From Craterostigma plantagineum (Eukaryota; Streptophyta; Magnoliopsida; Lamiales; Linderniaceae): a stretch of 64,000 nucleotides of DNA. Shown one piece after another: positions 11,760-22,984 of this stretch (the stretch's first letter is position 1; each line of letters starts with the position of its first letter). The translations under genes and the position numbers were made by a program. The notes beneath the pieces are model-generated. The model ran no database searches, was not told the DNA's origin, and saw only the letters and a list, made by a program, of their open reading frames with translations. Location of the stretch: contig JAPQWV010000017.1 in NCBI GenBank assembly GCA_027422505.1, forward strand, positions 20,399,501-20,463,500. The letters are read 5' to 3'.

Positions 11760-12890
11760 ATTTATGCAGTTTTCATCTGTTTTTTAGTGTCGTTTGTAAT
11801 TTTCGTTTTATCCCTTTCGATCCACTACTTGTATACAGAATGCGTTATTTACGACAAAGAATGCTTTATTATCTTTCAGCGATGTGTTACTTCTAAGTCA
11901 ACATTTGTTATTAACCATAAGACATTTGTTATTTTTGGTTATGTTATAAGTATTTTTTTTTACACGATTTATGAAAAATATAACATCCATTTCTTGCAAC
12001 TAATCGGCATAAATTCTAGGTACCCATGAGAAATTGAGGTCTTTTTTACCTTATTGAGTCAATAATGACGTGATTTATGCAGTTTTCATCTGTGTTTTAG
12101 TGTCGTTTGTGATTTTCGTTTTATTCCTTTCGATCCATTACTTGTATACAGACTGTGTTATTTACGACGAACAATGCGTTATTACCTTTCAGCGACGTGT
12201 TACTTCTAAGTCAAAATTTGTTATTAACCATAGGACATTTGTTATTTTTTGCTATGTTATAAGTATTTATTTTTTACACGATTTAGGGAAAATATAATAT
12301 CCGTTACTTGCAACTAATCGGTATAAATTCGAGGTACCCATGAGAAATTGAGGTCTATTTTACCTTATTGAGTCAATAACGTGGAGATTTATGCAGTTTT
12401 CATCTGTTTTTTAGTGTCGTTGTGATTTTCGTTTTATCCATTTTGATCCATTACTTGTATACAGAATGTGTTATTTACGACAAAGCATGCGTTGTTACCT
12501 TTCAGCGTCGTGTTACTTGTAAGTCAACGTTTGTTATTAAGCATAGGACATTTGTTATTTTTGGCTATGTTATAAGTATTTCTTTTTACACGATTTAGGG
12601 AAAATATAATATCCGTTTCTTGCAACTAATCGGTATAAATTCGAGGTACCCATGAGAAATTGAGGCCTATTTTACCTTATTGAGTCAATAACGCGGAGAT
12701 TTATGCAGTTTTCATTTGTTTTTTACTATCGTTTGTGATTTTCGTTTTATCCATTTCGATCCATTACTTGTATACAGAATGTGTTATTTATGACAAAGCA
12801 TGCGTTATTACCTTTCAGCGTCGTGTTACTTCTAAGTCAACCTTTGTTATTAAACATAAGACATTTGTTATTTTTGGCTATATTCGTTAT
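11760..12890 (+). repeat. Four-copy tandem array, ~313 bp period (array 2)
   Basis: The same unit as array 1 starts at about 11761, 12074, 12388 and 12701. As in array 1 there are four copies and the fourth is truncated after ACATTTGTTATTTTT. The matching copy number and truncation point suggest the two arrays arose by duplication of a whole array. Confidence 0.9.
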
Positions 12891-13717
12891 TTCTGACGAT
12901 TAAAGCTGCAAATTAGATATACAAATCAACCCACGATCAGATTAACAATAATTTCAACACATTAGGTCATAAATTTTGATATTTTCGGCTACGGTCTCAA
13001 TGATTTCTGTTTTTGTATGTAGCAGTTTTTTTCTAGCTTCCATAAATCTTTTGAAGATTTTTTTTCAATCTCAATGATTTATGTTTATCATTTTCGGCTA
13101 CAATATCAACGATTTCTGATGATTAAAGTTGCAAATTAGCAAAACAAATCGAGCTTGAAGTTTTTTTTTAAAGAAGATTTGAGCTTGCAGCGAAAATCGC
13201 TCGTTGGAGAAGACGATGGCAAAAGATTATAAATTTCGCATCTATTAGAGGGTATATATGTCATATCGCATAGTTTGGGTCTTTTACTCTATGATTTTTG
13301 AAAAGTAGGTCCTTAACTCTTACTGAAATTTTATTGGGGCCTGAACCCTACTTAAACATGTTAACGGGGCCTGACTGATAATTAACCCTTAAATCTAATC
13401 TATGGCGCTTTAGCAAATTTATACAAAGGTACGTAAGTATAAAATGTAATCACTAGTGTCAACACATTTGCCACGTACGTTCTACAAAACCCGACCTAAT
13501 TATACGATCCAATAAAAGAAAATGGGAAAAAAACATTTTCTATCTCACAATCTCGCGGGTCGTTTAAAAAGATAGTCTTGGACTCAGTCAACGTTAAAAA
13601 AATAGCCTTGGTGTTTTGACCATTTTAAAAGTAGGGTTGAATTTAAGGGTATTTTCGTCTTTTTACACGAGTTACTTTAAAAACAGCAACGTGTCCCATA
13701 ACAGGAGACTCGCGCAC

Positions 13718-14255
13718 ACCATGGGGGGACCCCTGTTTTATAGCAGGGGTCCCATGAGCAAGGGACCCCTTCTATAGAGCAGGTTCCTGCTCTATAGAAG
13801 GGGTCCCTTGCTCTTTAGCAGGGGTCCCAGGAGCAAGGGACCCCTTCTATAGAGTAGGGACCCGTGGTCCATAGTAGGGGTCCCATGGAGCACGGGTCCC
13901 CTTCTATAGAGCAAGGACCCTGCCTTATAGAAGGGGACCCATGCTCTATAACAGGGATCCCATGAGCAAGGGTCCCCTTCAATAAGGCAGGGGTCCTTGC
14001 TCTATAGAAGGGGGCCCGTGCTCCATGGACCCCTGCTATAGAGCACGGGTCCCCTTCTATGGAATCCCAGGGGTCCTTGCTCTATAGAAGGGGAACGTGC
14101 TCCATGGGACCCCTGCTATAGAGCACGGGTCCCCTTCTATGGAACCCCTGTTATAGAGCACGGACCCCTTTCTATATAGAAGGGGACCCGTGCTCTATAA
14201 CAGGGGTCCCATGGAGCACGGGCCCCCTTTTATAGAGCAGGAGACCCCTGCTATA
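13718..14255. repeat. Self-complementary GGGACCC/TATAGAGCA array
   Basis: Short units such as GGGTCCCATGAGCAAGGGACCCC, CTTCTATAGAGCA and GGGGACCCGTGCTCTATA alternate in both orientations about every 20-25 bp. Nearly every segment can pair with a neighbour, so a single-stranded copy would fold into many hairpins. Confidence 0.9.
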
Positions 14256-14261
14256 TTAAAA

Positions 14262-14352
14262 AAAGAATTGTTGGGGATAGAATTGTTGGGGATTTGAACT
14301 CACGACCTATTACTTGAACGTCTGACTACACAACCACTGGACTACACCCCAC
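14262..14352 (-). other. tRNA-derived (SINE head-like) sequence
   Basis: On the minus strand a box A-like TAGTCCAGTGG (14335-14345) is followed by a box B-like GAGTTCAAATCCCC (14301-14288), with a T-rich stretch after it. It lacks a convincing cloverleaf, so it looks like a SINE head or decayed tRNA fragment, captured within the non-autonomous Mutator-like element. Confidence 0.45.
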
Positions 14353-14523
14353 CCACCCGCCCTAAAACGCACGACATTAAACATATTGGTTTCGAATGTG
14401 GGCCCAATTAGTAAGGGTATATTGGTCGTTTTACATTTGAAGGCTATTTTTTTAGCATTGACTATGTCAAAGGCCATTTTTTTAAATATTCCGAATCTCG
14501 CCCTGACTTAGTAATATAAATAA

Positions 14524-17500
14524 GGGTCAATTGTAAGTCAGGCCCTCTTAAGAACTTTTAGTAGGATTCAGGCCCTTTTTATGTTTTAGATACGAAGAAG
14601 GACCCAAACGATATTTAGGTTAGGGATAAGGACCATTTCAGATGGAAAAGTCCTTTTTACCCTTATTTCTTTCTGAAATTACACCACTTTTTAGACCTAA
14701 ATCCCACGTGTTATAAAGTGGTATATAAATCTATTTTAGTGGTATGATCTGTAAATTTTATGGTATATACAAATTAAGACAAGAACTGAGACCAAAAATC
14801 GATTTCAGTATTACAAACCCTAAATTAGCTTTCCAGCCTTCATCGAGAAAACCCGAAGAATTTTCTACCGATCTGAACCCTTAATCGACGAAACCCGACC
14901 GATTTCGACACTTCACGACGAATCTTGCGATGACACCGAAGAAGAATCCCGTCGATCGCCAAGAAATTGGCAGAAAGAAGGATAAGAAAGTTGCTGGGAA
15001 GAAGAACGACGTCGAATGATGGTTCTACTTGTGTTTTGACTGTGTTTAGCACTTTTGGTGATGGTTCTGCTTCTGTTTTTTGCGGTATTTTGCGTTTTGA
15101 ACTTGTTCTATTTTCATACCACATCACATGCAAATTATACCACTTAATAATATCCTGGTAACAATTTCTACTCCATATGTAACAAAAAATAAGAACATTG
15201 CAGAAGCTTCCTGGATCGATTACCGTCTCCATCTTTATACAGTACCACATCACATGTAAATTAAACCACTTAAGTATATTTTGGCACCAATTATACTCCA
15301 TTCGTAACAAAAAATACCCAGAAGCTTCATGGGCCTATTACCGTCTCCATATTTATGAAATACCACATCACATGTAAATTATACCACTTAATTATAGTTT
15401 AGTACCAATTTATACTCCATTCATAACAAAAATAAGAACATTCCAGAAGCTCCATGGGCCTATTACCGTCTCCATATTTACAAAATACCACATCACATGT
15501 AAATTATACCACTTAAGTGTATTCTCGTACCAATTTATACTTCACATGTAACAGAAAATAGGGACATTCCAAAAGCTTCATGGGCCTAACAGAAAATAGG
15601 AACATTCCAGAAGTTTCATGGGACGTCAGTGAATATGGTCTCTCCATCTTTATATGATACCACATCACATGTAAATTATACCAATTAATAATTTTTGGTA
15701 ACTATTTATACTATCCTGGTAACAATACATTACGAAATAATACCACATTAATTCGTTGTAATACCAGATAATATATTATCTGTACCACATTAATTGTTCG
15801 AATAATTTCGTAAATCAAAGTTGGTTTTCTCGGTTGTAGAAGAATAAAAATCATGGAAATATATGATTTGATGTATTTAAACCACCAAGTTCCTTGATTT
15901 TGTCACGTTTATGCAACTATGATGCAAGTAGTCAAGTAATGAGGTTTTGATCATGTAAAATGTACACCAAGTTCCTTGATTTTCCCCGAATTTCTTGCGT
16001 CTTACGTTGAGGTGGTATGCTGTTTCTAGTGTTTGTTGTTGAAGTGTGTATAAGAATATGTTGATTGCGTTGTGACTGCGTTTAGCACGTTGTTGCTTGT
16101 CTTCTGTCTTTGTGTGCGTTGAACTATGACCGTGCTTGTATTTTGTTTGATTGTGTTCAGCACTCTAGGTGACTTGAATGATGGATCTGCTTCTGGTTTT
16201 AATGTATTTTGGATTTTGAACTAGTTCTGTTTCATTCCAAATCACATGTAAACAATACCACGTAAGTATAATCTGGTACCAATTTATACTACACTCGTAC
16301 CAATTTATACGCCATTCATAACAGAAAATAAAGAATATTGCAGAAGCTTCATGATCCGTCAATGAATATGGATCAATATTTATATCATACCAAAACGCAT
16401 GTGAATTATACCACTTCAGCGTAATCTGGTACCAATTTATACTCCATTCATAACAAAAAATAAAGAACCTTCCAGAAACTTCATGATCCGTCAATGAATA
16501 TGGATCAATATTTGTACCATACCAAAACACATGTAAAACATACCACTTCAGCGTAATGTCGTACCAATTTATACGCCATTTATAACAGAAAATAAAGAAC
16601 ACTCCAGAAGCTTCATGATCTGTCAATGAATATGGATCAATATTTGTACCATACCAAAATACATGTAAAATATACCACTTCAGCGTAATGTCGTACAAGT
16701 TTATACTCTAATCATAACAAAAAATAAGGAACATTGCAGAAGCTTCAAGATCCGTCAATGAATATGGTCTCACCATCTTTATATGATACCACATCACATG
16801 TATGTCATACCACTTTATATATTTTGGTAACCATTTATACTATTCCGGTAACAATACACATCGAAACGATACCACATTATGTCGTATTGATACTAGATAA
16901 TATTATCTGTACCATATTAATGGATCGAATAATTTCGTAAATAAAAATTGTTTTTCCGGTTGTGGAGGAATAAAAATCATGGAAATATATGATTTGATGA
17001 ATTTAAACCACCAAGTTCCTTGATTTTGTCACGTTTAAGTAAATATGATGTAACTAGTCAAGTAATGGGGTTGTGGTCATGTAAAATGTACACCAATGCA
17101 CCGCGTGGACAACTATATTTACATCACATTGATATTTACCATTATGAATTACAACAAATGTATCCAAACCAACACTATAATACCATCATACAACAAATCT
17201 TACGATGATAAAACCTTTATCGTAGCCACGAAGACGTTTACCCTAAGACCCGATACTCGAAACATAAAATTGGAAACCCTAGCGCGAAAACCTTAATCTG
17301 TAACACATAAAGTGTTTTTGGTACCACATTATTACATGAATATATACAACATAAAAGTTCCCGCCCAAAATAATTTTGAGATTCAGCTTTCCCGCCCAAA
17401 CGGCGTGACTTGCTATACCAGTTTACACCTCTATTATACCACTTTACTCTGTTTTAGTACCAATTTAGATCCATTCATAACAAAATATAAGAACATTCCA

Positions 17501-18872
17501 GAAGCTTCATGAGCCGTCAAACCGTCTCCATCTTTACATAATACCACGTCACATGAACTATACCACTTCAGCATAATTTAGTACCAATTTATGCTCCATT
17601 CAAAACAAAAAATAAGAACATTCCAGAAGCTTCACGGAGCGCAGTGAATATGGTCTCTCCATCTTTATGATACCACATCACATGTAAATTATACCACATC
17701 ACATGTAAATATTTTGGTTCCTTGATTTTGTCACGTTTATGCAAATAAGATGCAACTAGTCAAGTAATGAGGTTTTGATCATGTAAATATACACCAATGC
17801 GTAAACCTTAATCTGTAACACATCTTACATTTCTGGTACCACATTATTACATGAATATATACTACATAAAAGTTCCCGCCCAAAATAATACTGAGATTCA
17901 GCTTTCCCGCCCAAAACAGTGTGACTTGCTATACCAGTTTACGCCTCTATTATACCACTTTACTCTGTTTTAGTACCACGTCTTATAAAATTAATACCAA
18001 ATGAAAATAAGTAATAGTTGTCGTTGCTATACCACTTTACGCCTCTATTATACCACTTGCGCTATTTTTGTACTACATCTTATAAAATTAATACCAAAAT
18101 GAGAATAAGTAATATATCGCACCAGTTCGAGTGAGTAACGCTTCTTATCGTTGCTATACCACTTTACGCTTCTATTATACCATTTACTCTGTTTTAGTAC
18201 CTCATTATATAAAATTAATACCAAATTAGAATAATATCTCGTACCAATTCGAGTAACGCTTCTTATCGTAACTATACCACTTTACGCCACTATTGTACCG
18301 AACCTTATGGAAACTATACAACTTACGCCTTTCTGATACCACATAACGAACACTCATCTAAACTACTGGCGATTTCACTTTCATTTCGTTAATCTTGATG
18401 GATGAACGATTGAGGGACCACTAAGGCGCGACGTAATTTTCAAGCTATGGGTCTCTCGAATTTATGCATATTAGCTTTAATTTCGACAAAAAATATGCTC
18501 GATTTATGTAATTTGCATAAACGAATTTCTAAATTATTCCTCACAGATCTTAAATCTGACGACATTAAATATCATTGAGATCATCGAGTACACATCAAAC
18601 TCGATTTTGTGCCCGGTATGCTCGAAAATTTACGGTAAATCGATCGTTGAAATAGTTTTGTCGATTGATACCATTTGAATAACATCTGGTAACATCATTA
18701 TAGCAATTCATACCTCTTTATACAACACATACAAGGGGCATTTTTGTCAAATCATTGATGATGTCCTTTAATTTGAATTTTATCTAGAGTTGGTTCTTAA
18801 AACTATATTTAATCTGAAGAGGGTCTGAACTCAAAAGCAAAGTTACTATGGGGCCTGATTTGGAAACGCCCC
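14524..18872. mobile_element. Mutator-like element with perfect 9-bp TSD
   Basis: The left end GGGTCAATTGTAAGTCAGGCCC and the complement of the right end GGGGCGTTTCCAAATCAGGCCC form terminal inverted repeats that continue imperfectly for over 100 bp. TATAAATAA lies on both sides (14515-14523 and 18873-18881), an exact 9-bp target-site duplication, the Mutator hallmark. The 4349 bp interior holds TACCA-rich repeats and no transposase. The right end lies 57 bp from the first in-frame ATG of the BPS1-like gene, so the insertion sits in its promoter or 5' UTR. Confidence 0.85.
15117..17700. repeat. Tandem and dispersed ~120 bp TACCAC-rich repeats
   Basis: A unit of roughly 115-125 bp recurs. Its phrases are ATACCACATCACATGTAAATTATACCACTTAA, GGTACCAATTTATACTCCATTC, TAACAAAAAATAAGAACATTCCAGAAGCTTCATG and CCGTC..CCATCTTTAT. 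Copies begin at about 15117, 15240, 15360, 15485, 15655, 16235, 16385, 16505, 16645, 16785, 17545 and 17665. TACCA phrases continue to about 18,340. Long minus-strand frames here (such as 16165-16698, with repeated NIDPYSLTDHE) are translations of the repeats. Confidence 0.85.
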
Positions 18873-18928
18873 TATAAATAACTCATTCCGTATGTAACAT
18901 AAAATCTCTGTATCATTCCACTCAATAA

Positions 18929-19929
18929 ATGGAACCTTCTTCCTCGTCTGTAAATGGCTTCCACAAATTCTAACAAGAGGCATCGACGAACTGAGAAACG
19001 CCGTCGACTCCGACGAGTTCATGTCTGCCCAGTTCTTACATAGAGTTATTACCCTACTCAGATCATCCCACTATCATCTGACCCACCTCGCCGTGAAACT
19101 CCGTTTGCCCGCCGGCGAGCGGTGGCTCGGCGAGTACATTGATGAGAGTTCGAGGATTTGGGAAATTTGCAAAGTAATAAAAGTCGGCGTTTCTAAGATG
19201 GAAGGTTACTGTTCTTATGGGCTCAACGCCATTACGATGCTTATTGATGGGCACAGAGCTTTAAATCCACAGATTCTCAGACAGGTGAACTAAGAATCTC
19301 TTTTATGTCTTTTTCTTTAAGAAAAAAGATTGAATTTGAATTTTCTCAAAAAGGTCCGCACACGAGCGTCGAACCTCGAGTACGAAAACCGAGCTTTCAT
19401 GGAGGCGAGAATCGACGACCTTACTACATCCTTAAAGCTCGACGAAAAACCTACGACTGAATCGAAGCTCAACGGCTTCAATGGCTTCAGAGGAGCCCTC
19501 TACGCTATGAGGAACGTCGCCTCGCTTCTCCTCGCCATCCTCCTCGGCGGATTAGTCTCGTCGTCGTGGCCTTTCAAGGTGTCCGCCGCCGACGGATGCC
19601 CCGCCGTCGTAATGGGTCCGAGCTTCATGGTCTCGGCGGCGAAGCTGCACCAGAGGGTTTCTCGCGAGGTGGTCGTCGCCGGCGGCGTGGTGCTGCTTCA
19701 GGAGTTCAGGAGGACGAAGGCCGGGGTGGAGGAGCTGGCTGCGGAGATCGATCGGAGAACGCCGTGTCGCGGCGGCAGCGGCATGAGGGAGGGAGCTGAG
19801 AGGTTGAAGGGCTTGTTTGGGGCTTTGAAGGTGGAGAGTGAGAGTTTACTGTCAGAGTTAGATGACTTTTATGACGAGATCGTTGAATCTAGGAAGAAAT
19901 TACTTGATATGTGCAAGTCATTGTCATAG
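18929..19929 (+). pseudogene. BPS1/ROH1-like (DUF793, UPF0496-type) gene, frameshifted near the start
   Basis: Exon 1 runs from ATG 18929 to 19284 and exon 2 from 19354 to 19929, with a GT-AG intron between codons. After LRQ, exon 2 gives YENRAFMEARI, then ESKLNGFNGFRGALYAMRNV, a hydrophobic segment (LLLAILLGGLVSSSW) and a C-terminal DDFYDEIVESRKKLLDMC. These are hallmarks of the BYPASS1-like DUF793 family, plant proteins of uncertain biochemistry linked to root-derived signalling (BPS1) or exocyst binding (ROH1). From ATG 18929 the frame meets TAA after 14 codons (18971-18973). The neighbouring frame carries the family-like TRGIDELRNAVDSDEFMSAQF, so one base seems missing near 18970. A downstream ATG at 19021 would still give 279 aa lacking the N-terminus. 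The 5' end abuts a Mutator-like element. Pseudogene status rests on that single base. Confidence 0.7.
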
Positions 19930-20188
19930 GAACATCGTATGTAGTGTTATTTTATAATTTAGTAGCAATATATATATTTCTTATATAGTTACAACATTTT
20001 AGGTGTTATTATGCTTCCACATGTTTCTTTAAGTTAAAAAATAAGTTACATAATAAAAACCCAAAAAATTCCACTACCCTATCACACAATTCCACAATAA
20101 CTACCTACTATCAATGATATCATTAATATACGATAATTTACAAATAATTAATACCGTGTATTGCAGTAAAAAATTAATATATATACAT
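19930..20188. other. Intergenic, with left TSD of a hAT element
   Basis: Presumed 3' flank of the BPS1-like gene. ATATACAT at 20181-20188 is the left target-site duplication of the next element. Confidence 0.5.
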
Positions 20189-20905
20189 CGGTGTTTTTAA
20201 AAGCGTCGTGTAGCGCGATATCGCGCCTTTTTTTCGCAAAAACGCGCTAAATCGCAATACATTTTGAGTTTTTGCCAAAAAGCGTACGCTAGATTACGCT
20301 ATTTTACGCTACCTTACGTTATATTGCGCTTTTTGTACGCTTTTTGCATTATTTTTTAAAATATTCGCGCATTGATCAAAATCAAGTGTGTAATTCGTAA
20401 ATTTATTCATAATAATGTGGTCCATGTTAAGACTACTTATTGGAATAGTAATACATCGATGAATTGTGTAATATAGTTAAAGTGCAATTGAAAATATTAA
20501 CCGATTTTTAAATGAACGTGAAATTTAATAGTGCACTTACAACATTGGTTATTTTATCTTTTAAAGTAATATTCAAATAAAGTTATATTAATTTCCTATA
20601 AAAAAGATTTAATAATTTGAAAAATAAATTTATTTATTAAAAGTATAGGCGAGAAATAAATTTATATTTAGTCAACGACGCTAAACGTTGAGTTGAATAT
20701 ACAAATAGATTCGATTTCGCTGTTATTTAATTTTACATTTTGTGCTTTTAAAATGGTTTGTTTTAGTTTTGTTGTCATATATTATAATTTTGTGTCTTAT
20801 AAATGCATTGTTCGAAATACTCACGCAATGCGCTGCGCTTTTTGCGCCTACGCGCTATTGGAATCAAAACGCAACGTGTTGCGCTATACGCATTTTAAAT
20901 AACTG
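20189..20905. mobile_element. Non-autonomous hAT element (GCG-rich ends), perfect 8-bp TSD
   Basis: The left end CGGTGTTTTTAAAAGCG and the complement of the right end CAGTTATTTAAAATGCG are the terminal repeats, close to the CAGTGTTTTAAAA ends of many plant hAT elements. Subterminal regions are dense in GCGCTA/ACGCTA motifs (20210-20345, 20825-20895). ATATACAT flanks both sides (20181-20188, 20906-20913). The interior of 717 bp has no transposase. The element at 45,067-50,288 has the same ends and motifs. Confidence 0.8.
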
Positions 20906-20913
20906 ATATACAT

Positions 20914-21971
20914 AGAAGTGTTGGGTCATCTCAACATTTTGAGGCCCCGAAAACTATGTTTTGAACTATAATGAGTTGATAACCACCATAAAAGTCACTG
21001 ATATCTTATTATTATCTATTCTACTTTATCAAACGTCAAGGAACATGAATGACTATAAACTGCCTCATTTGTATGTCAATTTCACAAAAAAAACAATAAT
21101 AATAAAATTAAAAAAATACCCAATATCTTTTAATTACTATTTTTAGTTAATTCTTATATCCTTAATTTTGTTGTTTATGCATACATAATTAAATTAAATA
21201 ATAATTTCAATTAGCTATTTAAATTAAAACTTAATATTATATACATCACATTTGATTGTAGAGAGTACTAGTTATTATTATTGGAAATAGGAAATGAGGC
21301 GGGGAGTATAGAAATGGAAAATTGAGGAATCTTTAAAGAGATTCGTAGTTTCAATTAGATGTATGGCAAATTAAAAGTGGCAAATTCCCAATTTTCAACA
21401 AGCATAAAAGCAGAATCTCTCTGTTCATGTTTCTGACTTCCATTGCAGTTTGTGTGTGAAAACAGATGGAGAGATAAGTTAATGAATCTCCTATTTTTGA
21501 CCGACTGGGTTAGTTTTTTAGTTGAAAGCACTACTAAGATTGTAATGACACTCCTTTTCCACGCAATGAGCGAGGACATAAAAGCATCGAATTCGAAGTC
21601 TTGTTTTTATTTCCTGGTATTGCTGACAATTTCTTCCCTATTTCTGAGAAGGAAATATGACCATATAAATCTTAAAACATTTTTCTTTATTTTTGTACCA
21701 GCCCTGATATTAAGAATTAATTGACTAAATAAATACTATGTCTAATGATCATCGTGTATAGAGAGACTAGAGTAAATTATAATCCAAGATATTGGATGAT
21801 ATATAATCGTGAGGTGCTTATTGACATCAACTGTTTATAACTCGGCTCATGTTAAAGCAAGAATACTATAACAGCTCATTTTATTAGAGCCCATAGTTTT
21901 ACATGGGCCCAACCCATTCTCAGTTATTTGTTACAAACATCATAGTTCTGTCATCTAATAAAGTGTTTTAA
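20914..21971. other. Intergenic, no gene supported
   Basis: AT-rich. A 93-codon plus-strand frame at 21443-21724 has no recognisable domain, codon pattern or splice context and is not called. Confidence 0.5.
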
Positions 21972-22183
21972 GCTGTGTTTGGATTGAGGAGAACTGTGAG
22001 GAAATAAAAACTAAGAGAAAACGATTCGGACTAGTTTCTTTCATTTTCCTCGGCATTTGGTGAAGAAAATGATTTTCCATGGTTTTTGCTTTTTAACTAT
22101 TTATCTGCAACCCAAACAAAAAGTTAGTTTTCTTTTCCATTTCTTTTCTTTTCACCATTAAATTTCTCAATTCAAACACACCC
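21972..22183. mobile_element. MITE of 212 bp (Tourist/Harbinger-like)
   Basis: The left end GCTGTGTTTGGATTGAG and the complement of the right end GGGTGTGTTTGAATTGAG are inverted repeats. TTAA (or TTA) flanks both sides (21968-21971 and 22184-22187). Short size, A/T-rich interior and TTA-type duplication fit a PIF/Harbinger-derived MITE. Confidence 0.65.
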
Positions 22184-22187
22184 TTAA

Positions 22188-22984
22188 GGCAAGGCGAGTG
22201 CGCCACGCCGTAAAAAAATCGGCTTGAATTATGTAAAAATTGCCCCTCGATTATTCAGGCGTCTCTAAAAGCGATCGGTTTATCCGAAAACATCGACGTA
22301 TATATATAATACATTTTCTAAGTAAGAAAAAAGAGCTTCAAGACAAAATAGAATCTTTATTTTGAAAAACAACAAAGATTCCATCTTGTTTTTGCGTCTC
22401 AATAATTCACAAGTTAGTTGATATTTCTTCATTCATTTAGTGCTCATTAAAAGGGTGGGGATGCTGTCTGTTGCTTTCGAGGGGGAACCTCATTGTCAAT
22501 TTCTTACAGTTGTGTGTCTTCTCAGTCTTTATGCGTGATAGATACATCCCAACTACTTCCCACATTTAACACACACCGTTATTATATTTATTATTAGGCT
22601 TGACTATTTTCAGATTATATTTTCACAAATAACAAAGTTTACGATTTAAGGACACAATGTGTCGAAAACCTGATTTTTCTGCCAAAACTTGGGCACGTGA
22701 TACATGCAAAGTTTGGGAATAAATCCTTCACGTCCGAATTGTTTATTAGGGGATAAATCATATGCGTCAAGAAGTTCACGACACAGTAAAGGGGGTTGCA
22801 ATTTAACGATACAATCGAGTTTACAGCTAGTGTTATTATTAAATTATAACCCTTGTAGTGGTCGTTGTCTTAAAAGTGCCACGCCTTATAATAGCAATGG
22901 AAGAAAAGATTACATAAACAAAAAGATTAGCTAAACCTTATAATAATGCGAAGTCATCTTTCAACCTCGGACACGCATTCTATC
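22188..22984. other. Upstream region of receptor kinase gene A
   Basis: AT-rich and non-coding. It presumably contains the gene A promoter and 5' UTR. No TATA box was confidently assigned. Confidence 0.4.

Larger units (their letters stand above)
8740..13388. mobile_element. Mutator-like element with two internal repeat arrays
   Basis: Inverted ends are recognisable. The left arm (about 8745-8850) reads GTTAAGTTTAAGGGACCTAC, then AGAGTAAAGGACCCAAAA. The complement of the right arm (13388 back to about 13245) reads GGGTTAATTATCAGTCAGGCC, then GAGTTAAGGACCTACTTTTC and AGAGTAAAAGACCCAAAC. The GGGT.AATT..CAGTCAGGCCC start is shared with the element at 14,524-18,872, whose 9-bp target-site duplication marks it as Mutator-like. 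No transposase frame is visible. The left terminus looks partly deleted and I found no matching 9-bp duplication, so the left boundary is approximate. Confidence 0.6.
13557..14492. mobile_element. Non-autonomous Mutator-like element related to the Ulp1-MULE at 58 kb
   Basis: The left end GGGTCGTTTAAAAAGATAG, then CTCAGTCAACGTTAAAAAAATAGCC, matches the complement of the right end GGAATATTTAAAAAAATGGCC, then GACATAGTCAATGCTAAAAAAATAGCC. The same sequence begins the element at 58,107. Flanking nonamers CAATCTCGC (13548-13556) and GAATCTCGC (14493-14501) agree at 8 of 9 positions, consistent with a Mutator 9-bp target-site duplication. The interior is an array of GGGACCC/GGGTCCC palindromes with no coding frame. 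Confidence 0.75.

Noticed and set aside
11697..12297. Hydrophobic 75-110 codon frames (FVIFVLFLSIHYLYT...) recurring in the 313-bp arrays
   Set aside because: The same frame is open in some units and closed in others, as expected for chance frames in a tandem repeat.
14288..14345. Functional tRNA gene on the minus strand
   Set aside because: Box A and B are present, but I could not form acceptor and anticodon stems. A SINE head or tRNA fragment is more likely.
16165..16698. 177-codon minus-strand frame with a repeating NIDPYSLTDHE peptide
   Set aside because: The peptide repeat simply follows the ~120-bp DNA repeat of the Mutator-like element; no independent coding evidence.
21443..21724. 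93-codon plus-strand frame as a small gene
   Set aside because: No recognisable domain, no paralogue in the window and no splice or promoter context.
22946..22984. Upstream ATG as the start of receptor kinase A
   Set aside because: It would add 13 polar residues ahead of the signal peptide. The ATG at 22985 places the hydrophobic leader as in genes B and C.
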